Part shown: positions 39,112 to 48,833 of the stretch, one piece after another
How positions within the stretch are numbered: the first letter of the stretch is position 1
How the letters are laid out: the number at the start of each line of letters is the position of its first letter
NCBI RefSeq assembly: GCF_900205965.1
Contig: NZ_OAOF01000007.1
Span: forward strand, 1 to 64,000
Reading direction: 5' to 3'
Origin: Lacrimispora amygdalina
GTDB lineage: Bacteria; Bacillota; Clostridia; Lachnospirales; Lachnospiraceae
Length of the DNA stretch: 64,000 nt
The notes under the pieces: model-generated
The model's database searches: none
Told to the model about the DNA's origin: nothing
Seen by the model: only the letters and a program-made list of their open reading frames with translations
Program-made: the position numbers and the translations under genes

Positions 39112-40527
39112 ATGCTTCAATTTCCAATGAAAGTAAATGTTTTAAGATTTAATGAGAATGGAAGCTACTTCTTTTTTGATGTTGATTCGGGCATACTTGG
39201 AAAATCTTCACCGATGCTTGATAAGATAATAGAGCAATTGCCTTACTTTAACATTAAAAAGATAATTGAGAATCTCAGCGATAAATATTCTGCAGAAGAT
39301 ATTGAATCCGGGATTGCTGTACTTAATTCATTACATGAAAAGCAAGGAATGTTTATTAGCCGTAAGTCTCTTTTTACCCAGGGTAAAGGGCTGTCTAAAC
39401 GTGTTTCTCATTTATGGCTGAATGTTGCCCACGATTGTAACATGAGATGTATATACTGCTATGCTCATGGTGGAAATTATGGTGGAGAGAAATTAGAAAT
39501 GAATATTACTACAGCTAAAAAATGTATAGACTACTGGAAAGAGAATCTATCAGATGGTCCAGTATCTTATGTTTCGTTTTTTGGCGGTGAGCCATTTATG
39601 AACCGTGAAGTAATAAAGTTTTCTATTGAATATATTAAAGAGATTTTAGCTGATGCCAATAGGAAACTCGTTTTCAATATGACAACTAACGGTACAATAT
39701 ATGATGAAGCATTTGTTGAGTTTTTAGCAGATAACAATGTTGAACTTCTTTTTAGTATTGATGGTAATGACCAGATTCAAAATCATAACAGACCTTTAGC
39801 TTCTGGAATTGGCAGTTATAAAATAATAGAAAATAATATACCAAAATTTAAAAATAAATTTAAAAAACTTAGGGCAACCATAGTTTTAACAAAAGAGAAT
39901 GCCAGCCGATTAAAGGAATCTGTAATGCATCTGTGGAATTTGGGATTCAATGATGTAGCCTGCTCACTGGCAATTACATCTGATGAGAATTTATACGTAT
40001 CAGGTGCAGATCTTCCAGGCATTCATGAACAGATTTCAGAAATAAATCAAATGATGTACGAGAATATACGAAATCGTAAGCATTGCTTCTTTTCAAATAC
40101 ATATAAATACTGTGTCAGCATGCATAACAAGCTAATAGGAGCTGAATGCTCCTTTCAGACTGATAATGCGTTAATGTTTACACCAAGTGGAGATATACAT
40201 AAATGTCATCGTCTGATAGACTGTAACGAGTTCTCTTTGGGGAATATTTCAAATGCAGAAAAATGGGAAGATATAAACAAACAATTTGTGAATCCCGTAG
40301 AAGAACGCCCTTGTAATGATTGCTGGGCACTTCAGCTGTGCGGAGGTGGCTGCGCTCATGAAGGTTATGTGTATCATAACGATTTGAATACCCCTTATGA
40401 TGTTACATGCAATCACACCAAATTCATGATAGAAGATGCATTTAAATTATATGCAAGGGTGTATAGTCATTCACCTTCTCTTGTGGATGAGGTATTTTCA
40501 AATAACAAGTATTATAAACGGCTGTGA
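39112..40527 (+). CDS. Radical SAM/SPASM peptide maturase 3
   Basis: The 471-residue tandem paralogue of maturase 2 begins 19 bp downstream. The N-terminal domain has S-Y-F-F-F-D-V-D-S-G-I-L-G. The cluster motif is C109-N-M-R-C113-I-Y-C116; F-F-G-G-E-P-F-M and the SPASM Cys set (E-C-S-F, I-H-K-C-H, R-P-C-N-D-C-W-A-L-Q-L-C-G-G-G-C, T-C-N-H) are intact, so it should be active. Maturases 2 and 3 may act as a pair, each on a different Cys, or may form a heterodimer. A GGGGGGAG site precedes the ATG; the later ATG at 39127 is an alternative. Confidence 0.9.
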   Translation: MLQFPMKVNVLRFNENGSYFFFDVDSGILGKSSPMLDKIIEQLPYFNIKKIIENLSDKYSAEDIESGIAVLNSLHEKQGMFISRKSLFTQGKGLSKRVSHLWLNVAHDCNMRCIYCYAHGGNYGGEKLEMNITTAKKCIDYWKENLSDGPVSYVSFFGGEPFMNREVIKFSIEYIKEILADANRKLVFNMTTNGTIYDEAFVEFLADNNVELLFSIDGNDQIQNHNRPLASGIGSYKIIENNIPKFKNKFKKLRATIVLTKENASRLKESVMHLWNLGFNDVACSLAITSDENLYVSGADLPGIHEQISEINQMMYENIRNRKHCFFSNTYKYCVSMHNKLIGAECSFQTDNALMFTPSGDIHKCHRLIDCNEFSLGNISNAEKWEDINKQFVNPVEERPCNDCWALQLCGGGCAHEGYVYHNDLNTPYDVTCNHTKFMIEDAFKLYARVYSHSPSLVDEVFSNNKYYKRL

Positions 40528-40568
40528 TGTCTTGGATAATTAAAAATAGTTAAGGAGTCTATGCCATT

Positions 40569-43481
40569 ATGATAAGCACCGGTTTATACGAAGGTCAGCA
40601 ATTATATGGATTTACTGTTATAAAGAAGGTACCACTCTATGAAATTGATGCAGTTTCTATCCAGCTAATGCATAATGCAACAGGAATGGAAGTATGGCAT
40701 ATTCATTGTGATGATAAGGAAAATCTTTTCGCATATATAGTAAAGACGTTGCCTGAGGATGACCGGGGACTGTCACATATATTAGAACACTGTATTTTAA
40801 GAGGATCAAGAAGATTTAATGAGAGTAATGTTTTCTCACATTTGCTGAAATCCAGTATGAGTACGTACCTTAATGCCTGGACGATGCATGATAAGACTTT
40901 ATTTATAGGCAGCAGTCTGAATGAAAAGGATTTTTATAATCTTATGCTGGCAATGGGCGATTCAGTATTTTTCCCGCTCCTTAGAGAAGAAACGTTTTAC
41001 GAAGAGGCCTATAGCATAGATCATAGAGACAATAAAATAAATGGTGTGGTTTTTAATGAGGTGTTAAACAACTGCGTATCACCAATACCTGTAATACGTA
41101 AGCTTTCAATTCGGTCGGTTTTCCCGGATACCATTTATAAGTATAGTCCAGGCGGTGAACCATTGCATATCCTGGATACTTCATATCAGGATGTTTTAGA
41201 TTTTCATCAGAAATGGTATCATCCATCAAACACTAAGGTGTTTTTAGCTGGTGACATTCCAACTGAAAAACATTTGAAATTTTTATCGGAACAGCTGCTG
41301 GCAGGTTTTACAGCAAAAGATGTTAATGGCATTATACCAGTGCAATCATGCTGGAAAAAACCTAAATACATAGAAGGTATATATCCCGGAAAAATTTTTG
41401 CTGAGAATGAAGATGGACAAGTGCTTTCAATGAATTGGCTGTTGGGATCTATTACAAATCCTAATCATATTTTGTCAATGGAACTTGTTTCTGAGCTGTT
41501 AACCGGGCATGAAGGTGCAATACTAAATAATTCACTTAAGAAAACTGGTTTAGTGGGTGAAGTTATGCAATTAACTGGTATGGATACAGACTATAACAGT
41601 GTAGTTTATAATTTATCACTAAAAGGAATTAAGGAAGTTAATGTAAAGAAGGTTGAAGAAATTATTTTTGAGTGTTTTGGGAGAATTGCTGATAAGGGAA
41701 TTCCTGCTGAGCATATGAAAACAGCACTTCAAAAAATACGTTTTAAGAATAAGGAAATCAAAAGGTATGGAGGTCCGTATACACTCTTCTTATTGAGAAA
41801 AGCGCTGCGGGGGTGGTTTCATGGTGTTCCTCCTCATGAGTCCTTAATTTTTGATCAGCAAATCAACACAATAGAGAGAAATATAGAACAAAGAGAATCC
41901 TTCATTGCAGATTTGATTCGTGATAACTTATTACTCAATCCCAGCAGAACCTTACTTAGCCTTAAATCAGATAAAGACTATATGCAGAAAGAACTGAATA
42001 AGATTTATGAGAAGGCAAAGCTTAAAAATACTGATTATCCTGTAATAAGAAGTGAAAAGATAAATGATAATAATAAGGTATTTAACAAATTATCACAGGA
42101 GGATATACCAAGAGAGATTGACACATTTCCTATTATAGAGGAAAGACTGCTTGATGCTGTACCTCTATTTTGGAACGACGTCAGGACAAATGGGATTGTG
42201 TATGTTGAATTACTTTTTGACTTGAAAGGTATTGAAGAGGATTATTTACGGCTACTTTCCTTTTGGGGAAATGCTTTGGCATCTGGAAGTGTACTTAACA
42301 CTAATCAGAAACAGAAATTTTGTGTAGCAGTCGGTGTGACAGGCGGAGTCAATTTTTCCATGAATGCTGTTAGAAAAATTAATGATACTGGAGAAATAAA
42401 TAGCTTTTGCCAGTTTTCAACCAAACTATTTGTTGAAAATTTCAGTGAAATTTTAGACTTGATTGAGAATAATTTCAATCAAAGTACATTTGATAATTTA
42501 AAAAATAATGGAACTGAATTTGTAGAATATAGGAATAAATGTTTTCGGAGATTAATACCAGATGCTGCCAGTCTGGTCTCCGATCGTTTGAAAACCTCTT
42601 TGTCGGAAGTATACTATTTGCGGGATATCTGGAACGGCGTAGGACAAATAATGTATTTGAAAGATATTAATTGGGGTATGCAGGAAATTCAAAATAGCCT
42701 TATTGATAAATTAAACCAATTGACCAAATTAATAATTTCACAAGATCGGTTGATGATAAATATTACAACTGAGAGAAAATATTTTCCACAATTGGAACGA
42801 AAATTAGAAGAATTCGTTCATAAATTGCCTGTAGAAAGATCTTTGAAAATAAAAGAAAACAATTATTTCTTTTCAAAGAAGTGTATGAATGGGAAAGAAA
42901 TTCTTATAACTGAAACTGCTACTAATTTTGTTGGTAAAGTGATACCTTGTTCAAAATTTGCTACAATTGATGAGGTGGCTGAAAAGGTGTTGGCTCATAT
43001 CTTAAAGACCGGATTTTTGTGGGAGCGTATACGCAATCAGAGTGGGGCTTATGGTGTAGACTTAAATGTTGATGGTTTTGAATGTTTGTTGACTTTTCTG
43101 TCTATGCGTGATCCAAATATCAATTCAACACTGAAGGTATTTAAAGAAACTCTATTCTTTGCACAAAGTGGAGGAATTAATGAATCTGATTTAAAGCAAG
43201 CCATTCATGGAGTAGCAGCACAGGAAGCAATACCTGTAAGTCCCGGCGCGAGGGGAAACATAGCTTTAAGACGTCATATGGCTGGACTGGAAAGCAGCTT
43301 ATTACAAAAAAGGCAGGAATATTTTTTATCTTTAGACATGGCAAAAATGAAAGAGCGTGCGGAAGAACTTGCAGTTAATCTGGAAAATGGTTGGGAAGTA
43401 ATACTTACGAATGAAGTGACCGCTAAGAATATTTTGAAAGAATATGGATGGAAAGATTGTATTGTAACATCATTCAGATAA
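40569..43481 (+). CDS. M16C metallopeptidase (PreP/insulinase family)
   Basis: At 970 residues it has the length of a presequence protease. The inverted zinc motif H70-I-L-E73-H74 is present, with the third ligand Glu in V-V-F-N-E164-V. The C-terminal half has the S-G-A-Y-G-V substrate loop in R-I-R-N-Q-S-G-A-Y-G-V. Such enzymes enclose and degrade unfolded peptides of up to roughly 65 residues. M16 proteins also occur in other radical SAM peptide operons (AlbE/AlbF with subtilosin, PqqF with PQQ). It probably removes or clears the leader, or destroys unmodified precursor. No signal peptide is seen, so it would act in the cytoplasm. Confidence 0.88.
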   Translation: MISTGLYEGQQLYGFTVIKKVPLYEIDAVSIQLMHNATGMEVWHIHCDDKENLFAYIVKTLPEDDRGLSHILEHCILRGSRRFNESNVFSHLLKSSMSTYLNAWTMHDKTLFIGSSLNEKDFYNLMLAMGDSVFFPLLREETFYEEAYSIDHRDNKINGVVFNEVLNNCVSPIPVIRKLSIRSVFPDTIYKYSPGGEPLHILDTSYQDVLDFHQKWYHPSNTKVFLAGDIPTEKHLKFLSEQLLAGFTAKDVNGIIPVQSCWKKPKYIEGIYPGKIFAENEDGQVLSMNWLLGSITNPNHILSMELVSELLTGHEGAILNNSLKKTGLVGEVMQLTGMDTDYNSVVYNLSLKGIKEVNVKKVEEIIFECFGRIADKGIPAEHMKTALQKIRFKNKEIKRYGGPYTLFLLRKALRGWFHGVPPHESLIFDQQINTIERNIEQRESFIADLIRDNLLLNPSRTLLSLKSDKDYMQKELNKIYEKAKLKNTDYPVIRSEKINDNNKVFNKLSQEDIPREIDTFPIIEERLLDAVPLFWNDVRTNGIVYVELLFDLKGIEEDYLRLLSFWGNALASGSVLNTNQKQKFCVAVGVTGGVNFSMNAVRKINDTGEINSFCQFSTKLFVENFSEILDLIENNFNQSTFDNLKNNGTEFVEYRNKCFRRLIPDAASLVSDRLKTSLSEVYYLRDIWNGVGQIMYLKDINWGMQEIQNSLIDKLNQLTKLIISQDRLMINITTERKYFPQLERKLEEFVHKLPVERSLKIKENNYFFSKKCMNGKEILITETATNFVGKVIPCSKFATIDEVAEKVLAHILKTGFLWERIRNQSGAYGVDLNVDGFECLLTFLSMRDPNINSTLKVFKETLFFAQSGGINESDLKQAIHGVAAQEAIPVSPGARGNIALRRHMAGLESSLLQKRQEYFLSLDMAKMKERAEELAVNLENGWEVILTNEVTAKNILKEYGWKDCIVTSFR

Positions 43482-43521
43482 AGTCCTGAGTTTTAGTATA
43501 TGACGGTAAGGGGGGATGGGA

Positions 43522-46086
43522 ATGTTGGATTTAAAAGAAAACCTTGAGACAACACTGACCGAAATGAAAGGAGCAGCCGACGAGTACAGTGTCTTGATAA
43601 ATTCCATACTGGATTGGTCGGGAACACAGTTATTGAATAAACTATTCTTATTCCATATTCTTAAGTGTTTGGAAATTGAAAAACTTATAATACTGGATGA
43701 ATTTCTAAAAAAATTCAGAAAGAATGGTTCCTCCTATTATATATTGTGGATGCTTGATAAACTAGGATTATTCAATATGGCAGAAATACGATATCTTTAT
43801 TCAAAAGATGATTTTGGAAAGCAATTAGAAGATATTATATTTGATGATGACTATAAGGTATTTACACCGAAAGAAGCTATTTGTTTTATGAAAGGTATCT
43901 CTGACTATTTGGCTGGGAAAGCATTATTTAGGGGAGGGGTTCGGTCAATAGAACAGATAGCAGAGCAAATTAGTGCATTAGATGGTTTTGAAGGTATTTA
44001 TGTCTCAGTTAAGCAGAAATACATACCAGAGTATGATACAAAAATTATTAAAAGTGTGAATATAGAGGTACATAATTGGGATGAGATGATAATTTCTGAT
44101 GTAAACAATGCGCTCAAAAGCAGTAAAAAGCGTGATAAGGTAATACTCCTAATAAATCCTCCTGATAATAGCGTAAAATATAATTGCAGTCGTGGACCGC
44201 GTAAACACATGGGGATTATGAGTATATGTTCAAGTCTGAGAGATGAAAAACTGGTCAGGAAGATTGCAGAAGAAAATTACCCAACTTATTTTAATGAGGA
44301 AGTACCAGAATTTCATATTCAGATTATTGACTTTAATATGGTCCAGGAAAATTTTTCTTTTGAGGATTTTTTACGTAGACTTAAACCAGATATGGTTTGT
44401 TTAACTTGTACAAGCATTCATATAAAAGCAGTCAAATCACTTTCTAAAACAGTCAGAGATATATGCGGTAACATTTTGATTGGTGTTGGCGGTATTCATC
44501 CTACAGTTGAACCATTAGGAACATTAAAGGATAGTGATATTGATTATGCAATCATAGGACCTGGGGAAGAAATAATTATTCGGATTGCCCTTGAGCTGGC
44601 TGCAAAAGAGGAGAAAAAACTAATAGATTTTTCAAAAATACCCAATTGTGCTTTCATGAGCTCAGATAATGAACTGAATTTATCTTTTCCTCAAGAACCA
44701 AGATATACTATGGATGATTATCCTTTCATTGCATATACAGACCAACTTTTAAGAAAAGGATACTGGAGTGATTTAATAGTACCTTTTAAATCACTTGCCA
44801 TGCTGTATTCATCCCAGGGGTGTATGCACAAATGTATTTATTGTGCGGCAAGGCCTATTCATGGAAGCAAAGTTAGATTCAAAAGTCCTGAATATGTGGT
44901 AAGGGAAATAACCAGTCTTATGGATGATGGTGTAAGGGTATTCATGATGTATGATGACTATTTCATTGCTTCCAAAAGGAGGGTTGAAAAGATTGCGGAT
45001 CTCCTGATTAAAGAAATGGAAATAAGAGGTCTTAGTGAAGCGGATATAAGTCTTATGATTATGACTCGTCCTGAGACCATTGACAGGGATGTACTTATGA
45101 AATTGGTTCGCATTGGTTTAAAGAGCATTTCTATAGGAGTGGAAACAGGGGATCAGGTGCTTTCGGATTTTCTTGGAAGGCAGTTGCAGCTCGAAAAGAT
45201 TAAGGAGATAACTAGAAAGGTTAAGGAAACTGGTGTATGGATTACCTATTTCATGATGGTCGGACTACCGAAACAGGACTGGCAGAGTATCTTCAAATCT
45301 GTTCAATTTATAAATGAAAATTGTCCATCTGAAAGTAATTGGGCGATAGCAACTCCATATCCAGGAACCGATATTAAGAACAAAAATCTTATTAGAATTA
45401 TAAATAGTGATGACTCGTATCCTTATTTAGACATGACGATTCCACATAACAGGGAATTGGATGAACTGGATAACTTATCTTATACAGAAACTGATTATAT
45501 GACACGACGTGAGATTTTTGAGGCATATTATCTTTGTTTAAAACTATGTGAGCAAAAGTTAAAGCCTGATGAGTATGAGCACTATCTGGATGAATTGAGA
45601 TGCAGAGTCATTGGTGACTTAATTATAAAAAGCAGTATTGATAAAGAAAATGAAAAGATACTGCTTAGTATTAAAAAAACAGATGATTTCCTGACTTGTT
45701 TTAGTAAGACTCAACAGCTAATAAAAACATTAGGCAATTCAATACAGGATGTGTATCCAAATTTTAAAACTAAGTATTTGGATACATTTATAGAGAAGAT
45801 TCAAATACAAAATGGTTATGAATTCTTAAAAACGATGGAGTATGAAAATTTGATTAAGCTTTTCTTTGAATTAAGCTTTATTCATAAAGAATATTTTTCA
45901 AAAACATCTACGATCAGGTTTGACTTAAAACATAATGCAAATGACTTTGTACATACCCTGACAGAAATAACAAATAAAGATGTTGCATCAACTCTGGAAA
46001 TAATCTTTTCTGATGGGCAAAGCATTCAAATGGCTGATGTCAGATTAACACAGGAAGGTGATTTGTTGGTTATAAGATTGGCATAA
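43522..46086 (+). CDS. B12-binding radical SAM enzyme with novel N-terminal region
   Basis: In this 854-residue protein the first 200 residues are not recognised. A cobalamin-binding Rossmann-type domain follows (V-I-L-L-I-N-P-P-D near 207, then I-L-I-G-V-G-G-I-H-P-T and D-Y-A-I-I-G-P-G-E-E). The radical SAM motif is C-M-H-K-C-I-Y-C (about 434-441), with E-T-G-D-Q and M-V-G-L-P-K-Q-D downstream. The last 200 residues are helical and unassigned. B12 radical SAM enzymes methylate unactivated carbons or reshape rings. Lying directly before the precursor gene, it probably methylates or rearranges the core. ATG 43522 is preferred over 43516, which is too close to the GGGGGG ribosome site. Confidence 0.85.
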   Translation: MLDLKENLETTLTEMKGAADEYSVLINSILDWSGTQLLNKLFLFHILKCLEIEKLIILDEFLKKFRKNGSSYYILWMLDKLGLFNMAEIRYLYSKDDFGKQLEDIIFDDDYKVFTPKEAICFMKGISDYLAGKALFRGGVRSIEQIAEQISALDGFEGIYVSVKQKYIPEYDTKIIKSVNIEVHNWDEMIISDVNNALKSSKKRDKVILLINPPDNSVKYNCSRGPRKHMGIMSICSSLRDEKLVRKIAEENYPTYFNEEVPEFHIQIIDFNMVQENFSFEDFLRRLKPDMVCLTCTSIHIKAVKSLSKTVRDICGNILIGVGGIHPTVEPLGTLKDSDIDYAIIGPGEEIIIRIALELAAKEEKKLIDFSKIPNCAFMSSDNELNLSFPQEPRYTMDDYPFIAYTDQLLRKGYWSDLIVPFKSLAMLYSSQGCMHKCIYCAARPIHGSKVRFKSPEYVVREITSLMDDGVRVFMMYDDYFIASKRRVEKIADLLIKEMEIRGLSEADISLMIMTRPETIDRDVLMKLVRIGLKSISIGVETGDQVLSDFLGRQLQLEKIKEITRKVKETGVWITYFMMVGLPKQDWQSIFKSVQFINENCPSESNWAIATPYPGTDIKNKNLIRIINSDDSYPYLDMTIPHNRELDELDNLSYTETDYMTRREIFEAYYLCLKLCEQKLKPDEYEHYLDELRCRVIGDLIIKSSIDKENEKILLSIKKTDDFLTCFSKTQQLIKTLGNSIQDVYPNFKTKYLDTFIEKIQIQNGYEFLKTMEYENLIKLFFELSFIHKEYFSKTSTIRFDLKHNANDFVHTLTEITNKDVASTLEIIFSDGQSIQMADVRLTQEGDLLVIRLA

Positions 46087-46150
46087 GGTAATATAAATTT
46101 GATATTTTCCGCACTTTGCTGAAGGAAATACATATAAGGAGGATTATAAC

Positions 46151-46297
46151 ATGGAAAAATTAATATTAAATGATGAAGAAATGGTTACAATCATTAATAA
46201 CAAACCAGAAGAAATGCCAGAAGATATGGCTGTTTGCTTTATTGGATGTAGAAGCGATTCATGTGCAAGTTGTGATGGTGTTTGCACTTGGGGTTGA
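46151..46297 (+). CDS. RiPP precursor peptide, 48 residues, Cys-rich core
   Basis: A perfect AAGGAGG (46136-46142) lies 8 bases before the ATG, the best ribosome site in the operon, as expected for a highly made substrate. The leader is acidic (MEKLILNDEEM at the start; P-E-E-M-P-E-D-M near 19-26). The presumed core starts near Ala27/Cys29 and has Cys at 29, 33, 38, 41 and 45, Arg34 as the only Arg, Ser35, Ser37 and Ser40, Thr46, Trp47 and C-terminal Gly48. The layout, leader then Cys-rich core, is that of sactipeptide or ranthipeptide precursors. I do not recognise the family; clostridial CLI_3235/Clo7bot Cys-rich peptides are analogous. Gaps of 64 and 121 bases flank it. Confidence 0.85.
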   Translation: MEKLILNDEEMVTIINNKPEEMPEDMAVCFIGCRSDSCASCDGVCTWG

Positions 46298-46418
46298 TTT
46301 TAGAAATAAATATTTTATAGCTATTATGTAATATGTAATATTGTTTTACATCCTTCAGCAGAGGTCGGAAGATATCAAATATATACCAATGAATATATAA
46401 ATAATAAGGAATGATAAT

Positions 46419-47888
46419 ATGAAAAATGCAGAGTATTACATAAATAAAAATAATAAAACAGTGTTCTTTAATTTAAATTCCCATTATTTTTTATATAACC
46501 TTAAAATGGGTGTTTTTGCCAAGGTGGAAGAACCGATATACTTTTTGTTAAAGGAATGGGATGGTAAATCTAAGGCTGTGATCTCTAAAGCGATGCATGA
46601 TGGGAACATAATGATTGACGTTGAAAAATTGCTGAATCAGTTAAACTTCCTATATGCATCTGAAGAAGAGAAAAAAAGTGATTTTAATTTAAAAGAAAAT
46701 AAACCAGGAAATTTTTGGCTGCTCGTAACAGATGCCTGTAATTTGAGATGTTCCTATTGCTACCATAATGAAGATAGTAAGAAAATGTTTAATTCTAATA
46801 TGAGTTATGAAACTGCAAAAAAGGCTGTGGATGTTTTTTTCCCAAAATACGCAGACAAAACAACCATTGTAAATTTTTTTGGAGGAGAACCATTATTAAA
46901 TTTTCCTCTCATTAAGCAAATTGTTCCATACATTTTAGAAAAGTCGAATCAATATGATATAAAAACAAGCTTTAGCATTTCAACAAATGCAGTTTGTATA
47001 ACATCTGAAATTGCAGAATTCCTCAAACAGTATGATTTTTTTGTTACAGTTAGTATAGACGGTGGTGAGGAGCAGCATAACAAAACAAGATTCTTTTCTA
47101 ATGGTGAAGGCAGCTTTGAAATGGTTAGAAATGGTGTTCAATTGTTGAAAGAGCAATTTGACTATTTAGGCGCAAGGGTAACTGTGACAAAGGAGAATTA
47201 CTCAAGTCTTTCCGATTCTTTTGATCAACTTTTTGCTATGGGTTTTGACGCTATCGCATATAAATTAGTTGGTGCCTGTCCTGAAAAACTAATTGTAGCC
47301 AGTGATGATCTACCAATATTTGAAAGCGAAATAGAGAAAATAGCTGATAATTTTAGAAACAGACTTTTGGACGGTGATTTAAAGGTATCTGACCGACATT
47401 TACAGTGGTTAAAAAAGATATATAAAAAACCTAAAAGAAGTGAATGCTCATTCGCTATGAATGGGAAACTGGTTGTTGATCCAATGGGTAATTTTTTTAG
47501 CTGTCAGGAAACTGTTGGCAATTCAAAGTTCAAGATTGGTGATGTTAATTCTGGAATAGATTTGAACAAACTGGTTAATTGTTCACCTCCACCTTTAAAG
47601 AATAGAGGAATATGTAAAGATTGCTGGATTAATGACATTTGTGATGGTATGTGCTATTATTCAGCATATGTAAAGTATGGGAGTTTTGACAAGCCAATTG
47701 AAGAAAGCTGTGCTGAAATTAAAGACAGTTTTTTAGACAGTCTGTTTCTTTATGGCGAACTCTATATGAATAACCCGGAATATTTAAATAAAATTCTGAA
47801 ATCCAGTTTCAGAGATGTTCGGGAGGTAGAAAAGTGCTATAATAAGATAAAAAATATAAGGAAAGCAGAGACACAGAGTCTTTCGTAG
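46419..47888 (+). CDS. Radical SAM/SPASM peptide maturase 4
   Basis: This 489-residue protein has an N-terminal domain with H-Y-F-L-Y-N-L-K-M-G-V-F, like the other maturases. The cluster motif is C107-N-L-R-C111-S-Y-C114 and F-F-G-G-E-P-L is present. SPASM residues include E-C-S-F, F-F-S-C-Q-E, G-I-C-K-D-C-W-I-N-D-I-C-D-G-M-C and a final E-S-C. It is more distant from maturases 2 and 3 than they are from each other. It is the first gene after the precursor and is followed 18 bp later by the ABC transporter genes. It is likely the enzyme most directly tied to this peptide, since a maturase next to the precursor is the usual arrangement. Confidence 0.9.
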   Translation: MKNAEYYINKNNKTVFFNLNSHYFLYNLKMGVFAKVEEPIYFLLKEWDGKSKAVISKAMHDGNIMIDVEKLLNQLNFLYASEEEKKSDFNLKENKPGNFWLLVTDACNLRCSYCYHNEDSKKMFNSNMSYETAKKAVDVFFPKYADKTTIVNFFGGEPLLNFPLIKQIVPYILEKSNQYDIKTSFSISTNAVCITSEIAEFLKQYDFFVTVSIDGGEEQHNKTRFFSNGEGSFEMVRNGVQLLKEQFDYLGARVTVTKENYSSLSDSFDQLFAMGFDAIAYKLVGACPEKLIVASDDLPIFESEIEKIADNFRNRLLDGDLKVSDRHLQWLKKIYKKPKRSECSFAMNGKLVVDPMGNFFSCQETVGNSKFKIGDVNSGIDLNKLVNCSPPPLKNRGICKDCWINDICDGMCYYSAYVKYGSFDKPIEESCAEIKDSFLDSLFLYGELYMNNPEYLNKILKSSFRDVREVEKCYNKIKNIRKAETQSLS

Positions 47889-47906
47889 ATGAAAGGGAAA
47901 TAAAAA

Positions 47907-48833
47907 ATGACAAAAACTATTTTAGAAACTAAAAATTTGACTAAGATTTTTGGTAACAAGTTTGTAGCTGTTCAAAACTTAAATCTAAAAATAGAAGCTG
48001 GAACGATTTTTGGATTTTTAGGACCTAATGGTGCTGGAAAAACAACAAGTATTCGTATGATTCTTGGTTTAATCAAACCGAATGAAGGCGAGGTTTATAT
48101 TGATGGCACTAGTATAAAAGAAAACAGGAATAAAGTCTTACAAAAGGTAGGAGCCTTAGTTGAAGGACCAGCTTTCTATGATTATCTTTCAGCTAGAGAC
48201 AATATGAAGGTATTTGGAGCTTACTCTGGCAATATAACCGAGAAGCGCATTGACGAGGTATTGGAAATAGTTGGATTATACAATAGGAGAAATGACAAAG
48301 CAAAGAACTATTCTTATGGTATGAAGCAGAGATTAGGTATCGCGCAGGCTTTACTAAATAAACCAGAGCTGATTATTTTAGATGAACCTACAAATGGTCT
48401 TGATCCATACGGGATTCAGGAAATCCGTGTACTTATCAAACAACTCAGCAGAGATTTAGGTGTTACGGTATTATTATCCAGTCATATACTTTCAGAGGTA
48501 GAAATGATTTGTGACAAAGTAGCAATAATTAATCGAGGACAGCTGGTTGTGACAGGTGATACAAAAACTCTTCTGAACTCTGAAAAGAAGATTTATGAAG
48601 TGGCTGGTTCAGATAAAACAGGACTGAATGATATTTTGAAGAGCGAAAAAAACATTACTTTGATAGATTCGAAAGAAAATGAATCAGATAGTATTTGTTT
48701 CTATATAAATGACGGAACTCCGGAGGATATACTGGTTTCTATTGTTAATAAAGGGGCAAGACTGAAATCTTATTCACCTAAGAAGATCACCCTTGAAGAT
48801 TTTTTCTTTCAGGTTACAAGGGAGGACGAATAA
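47907..48833 (+). CDS. ABC transporter ATPase (LanF/BcrA type)
   Basis: This 308-residue ATPase has Walker A G-P-N-G-A-G-K-T-T near residue 39, signature S-Y-G-M-K-Q-R-L near 143 and Walker B L-I-I-L-D-E-P-T-N-G-L-D. The C-terminal 80 residues are the usual BcrA-type extension. It pairs with the two six-helix permeases that follow, giving the ATPase-permease-permease order of LanFEG immunity transporters, which expel bacteriocins from the producer's membrane. Stop and next start share one base (TAATG). Confidence 0.9.
   Translation: MTKTILETKNLTKIFGNKFVAVQNLNLKIEAGTIFGFLGPNGAGKTTSIRMILGLIKPNEGEVYIDGTSIKENRNKVLQKVGALVEGPAFYDYLSARDNMKVFGAYSGNITEKRIDEVLEIVGLYNRRNDKAKNYSYGMKQRLGIAQALLNKPELIILDEPTNGLDPYGIQEIRVLIKQLSRDLGVTVLLSSHILSEVEMICDKVAIINRGQLVVTGDTKTLLNSEKKIYEVAGSDKTGLNDILKSEKNITLIDSKENESDSICFYINDGTPEDILVSIVNKGARLKSYSPKKITLEDFFFQVTREDE

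Noticed and set aside
43998..44210. Minus-strand ORF opposite the B12 radical SAM gene
   Set aside because: Shadow ORF without supporting signals.
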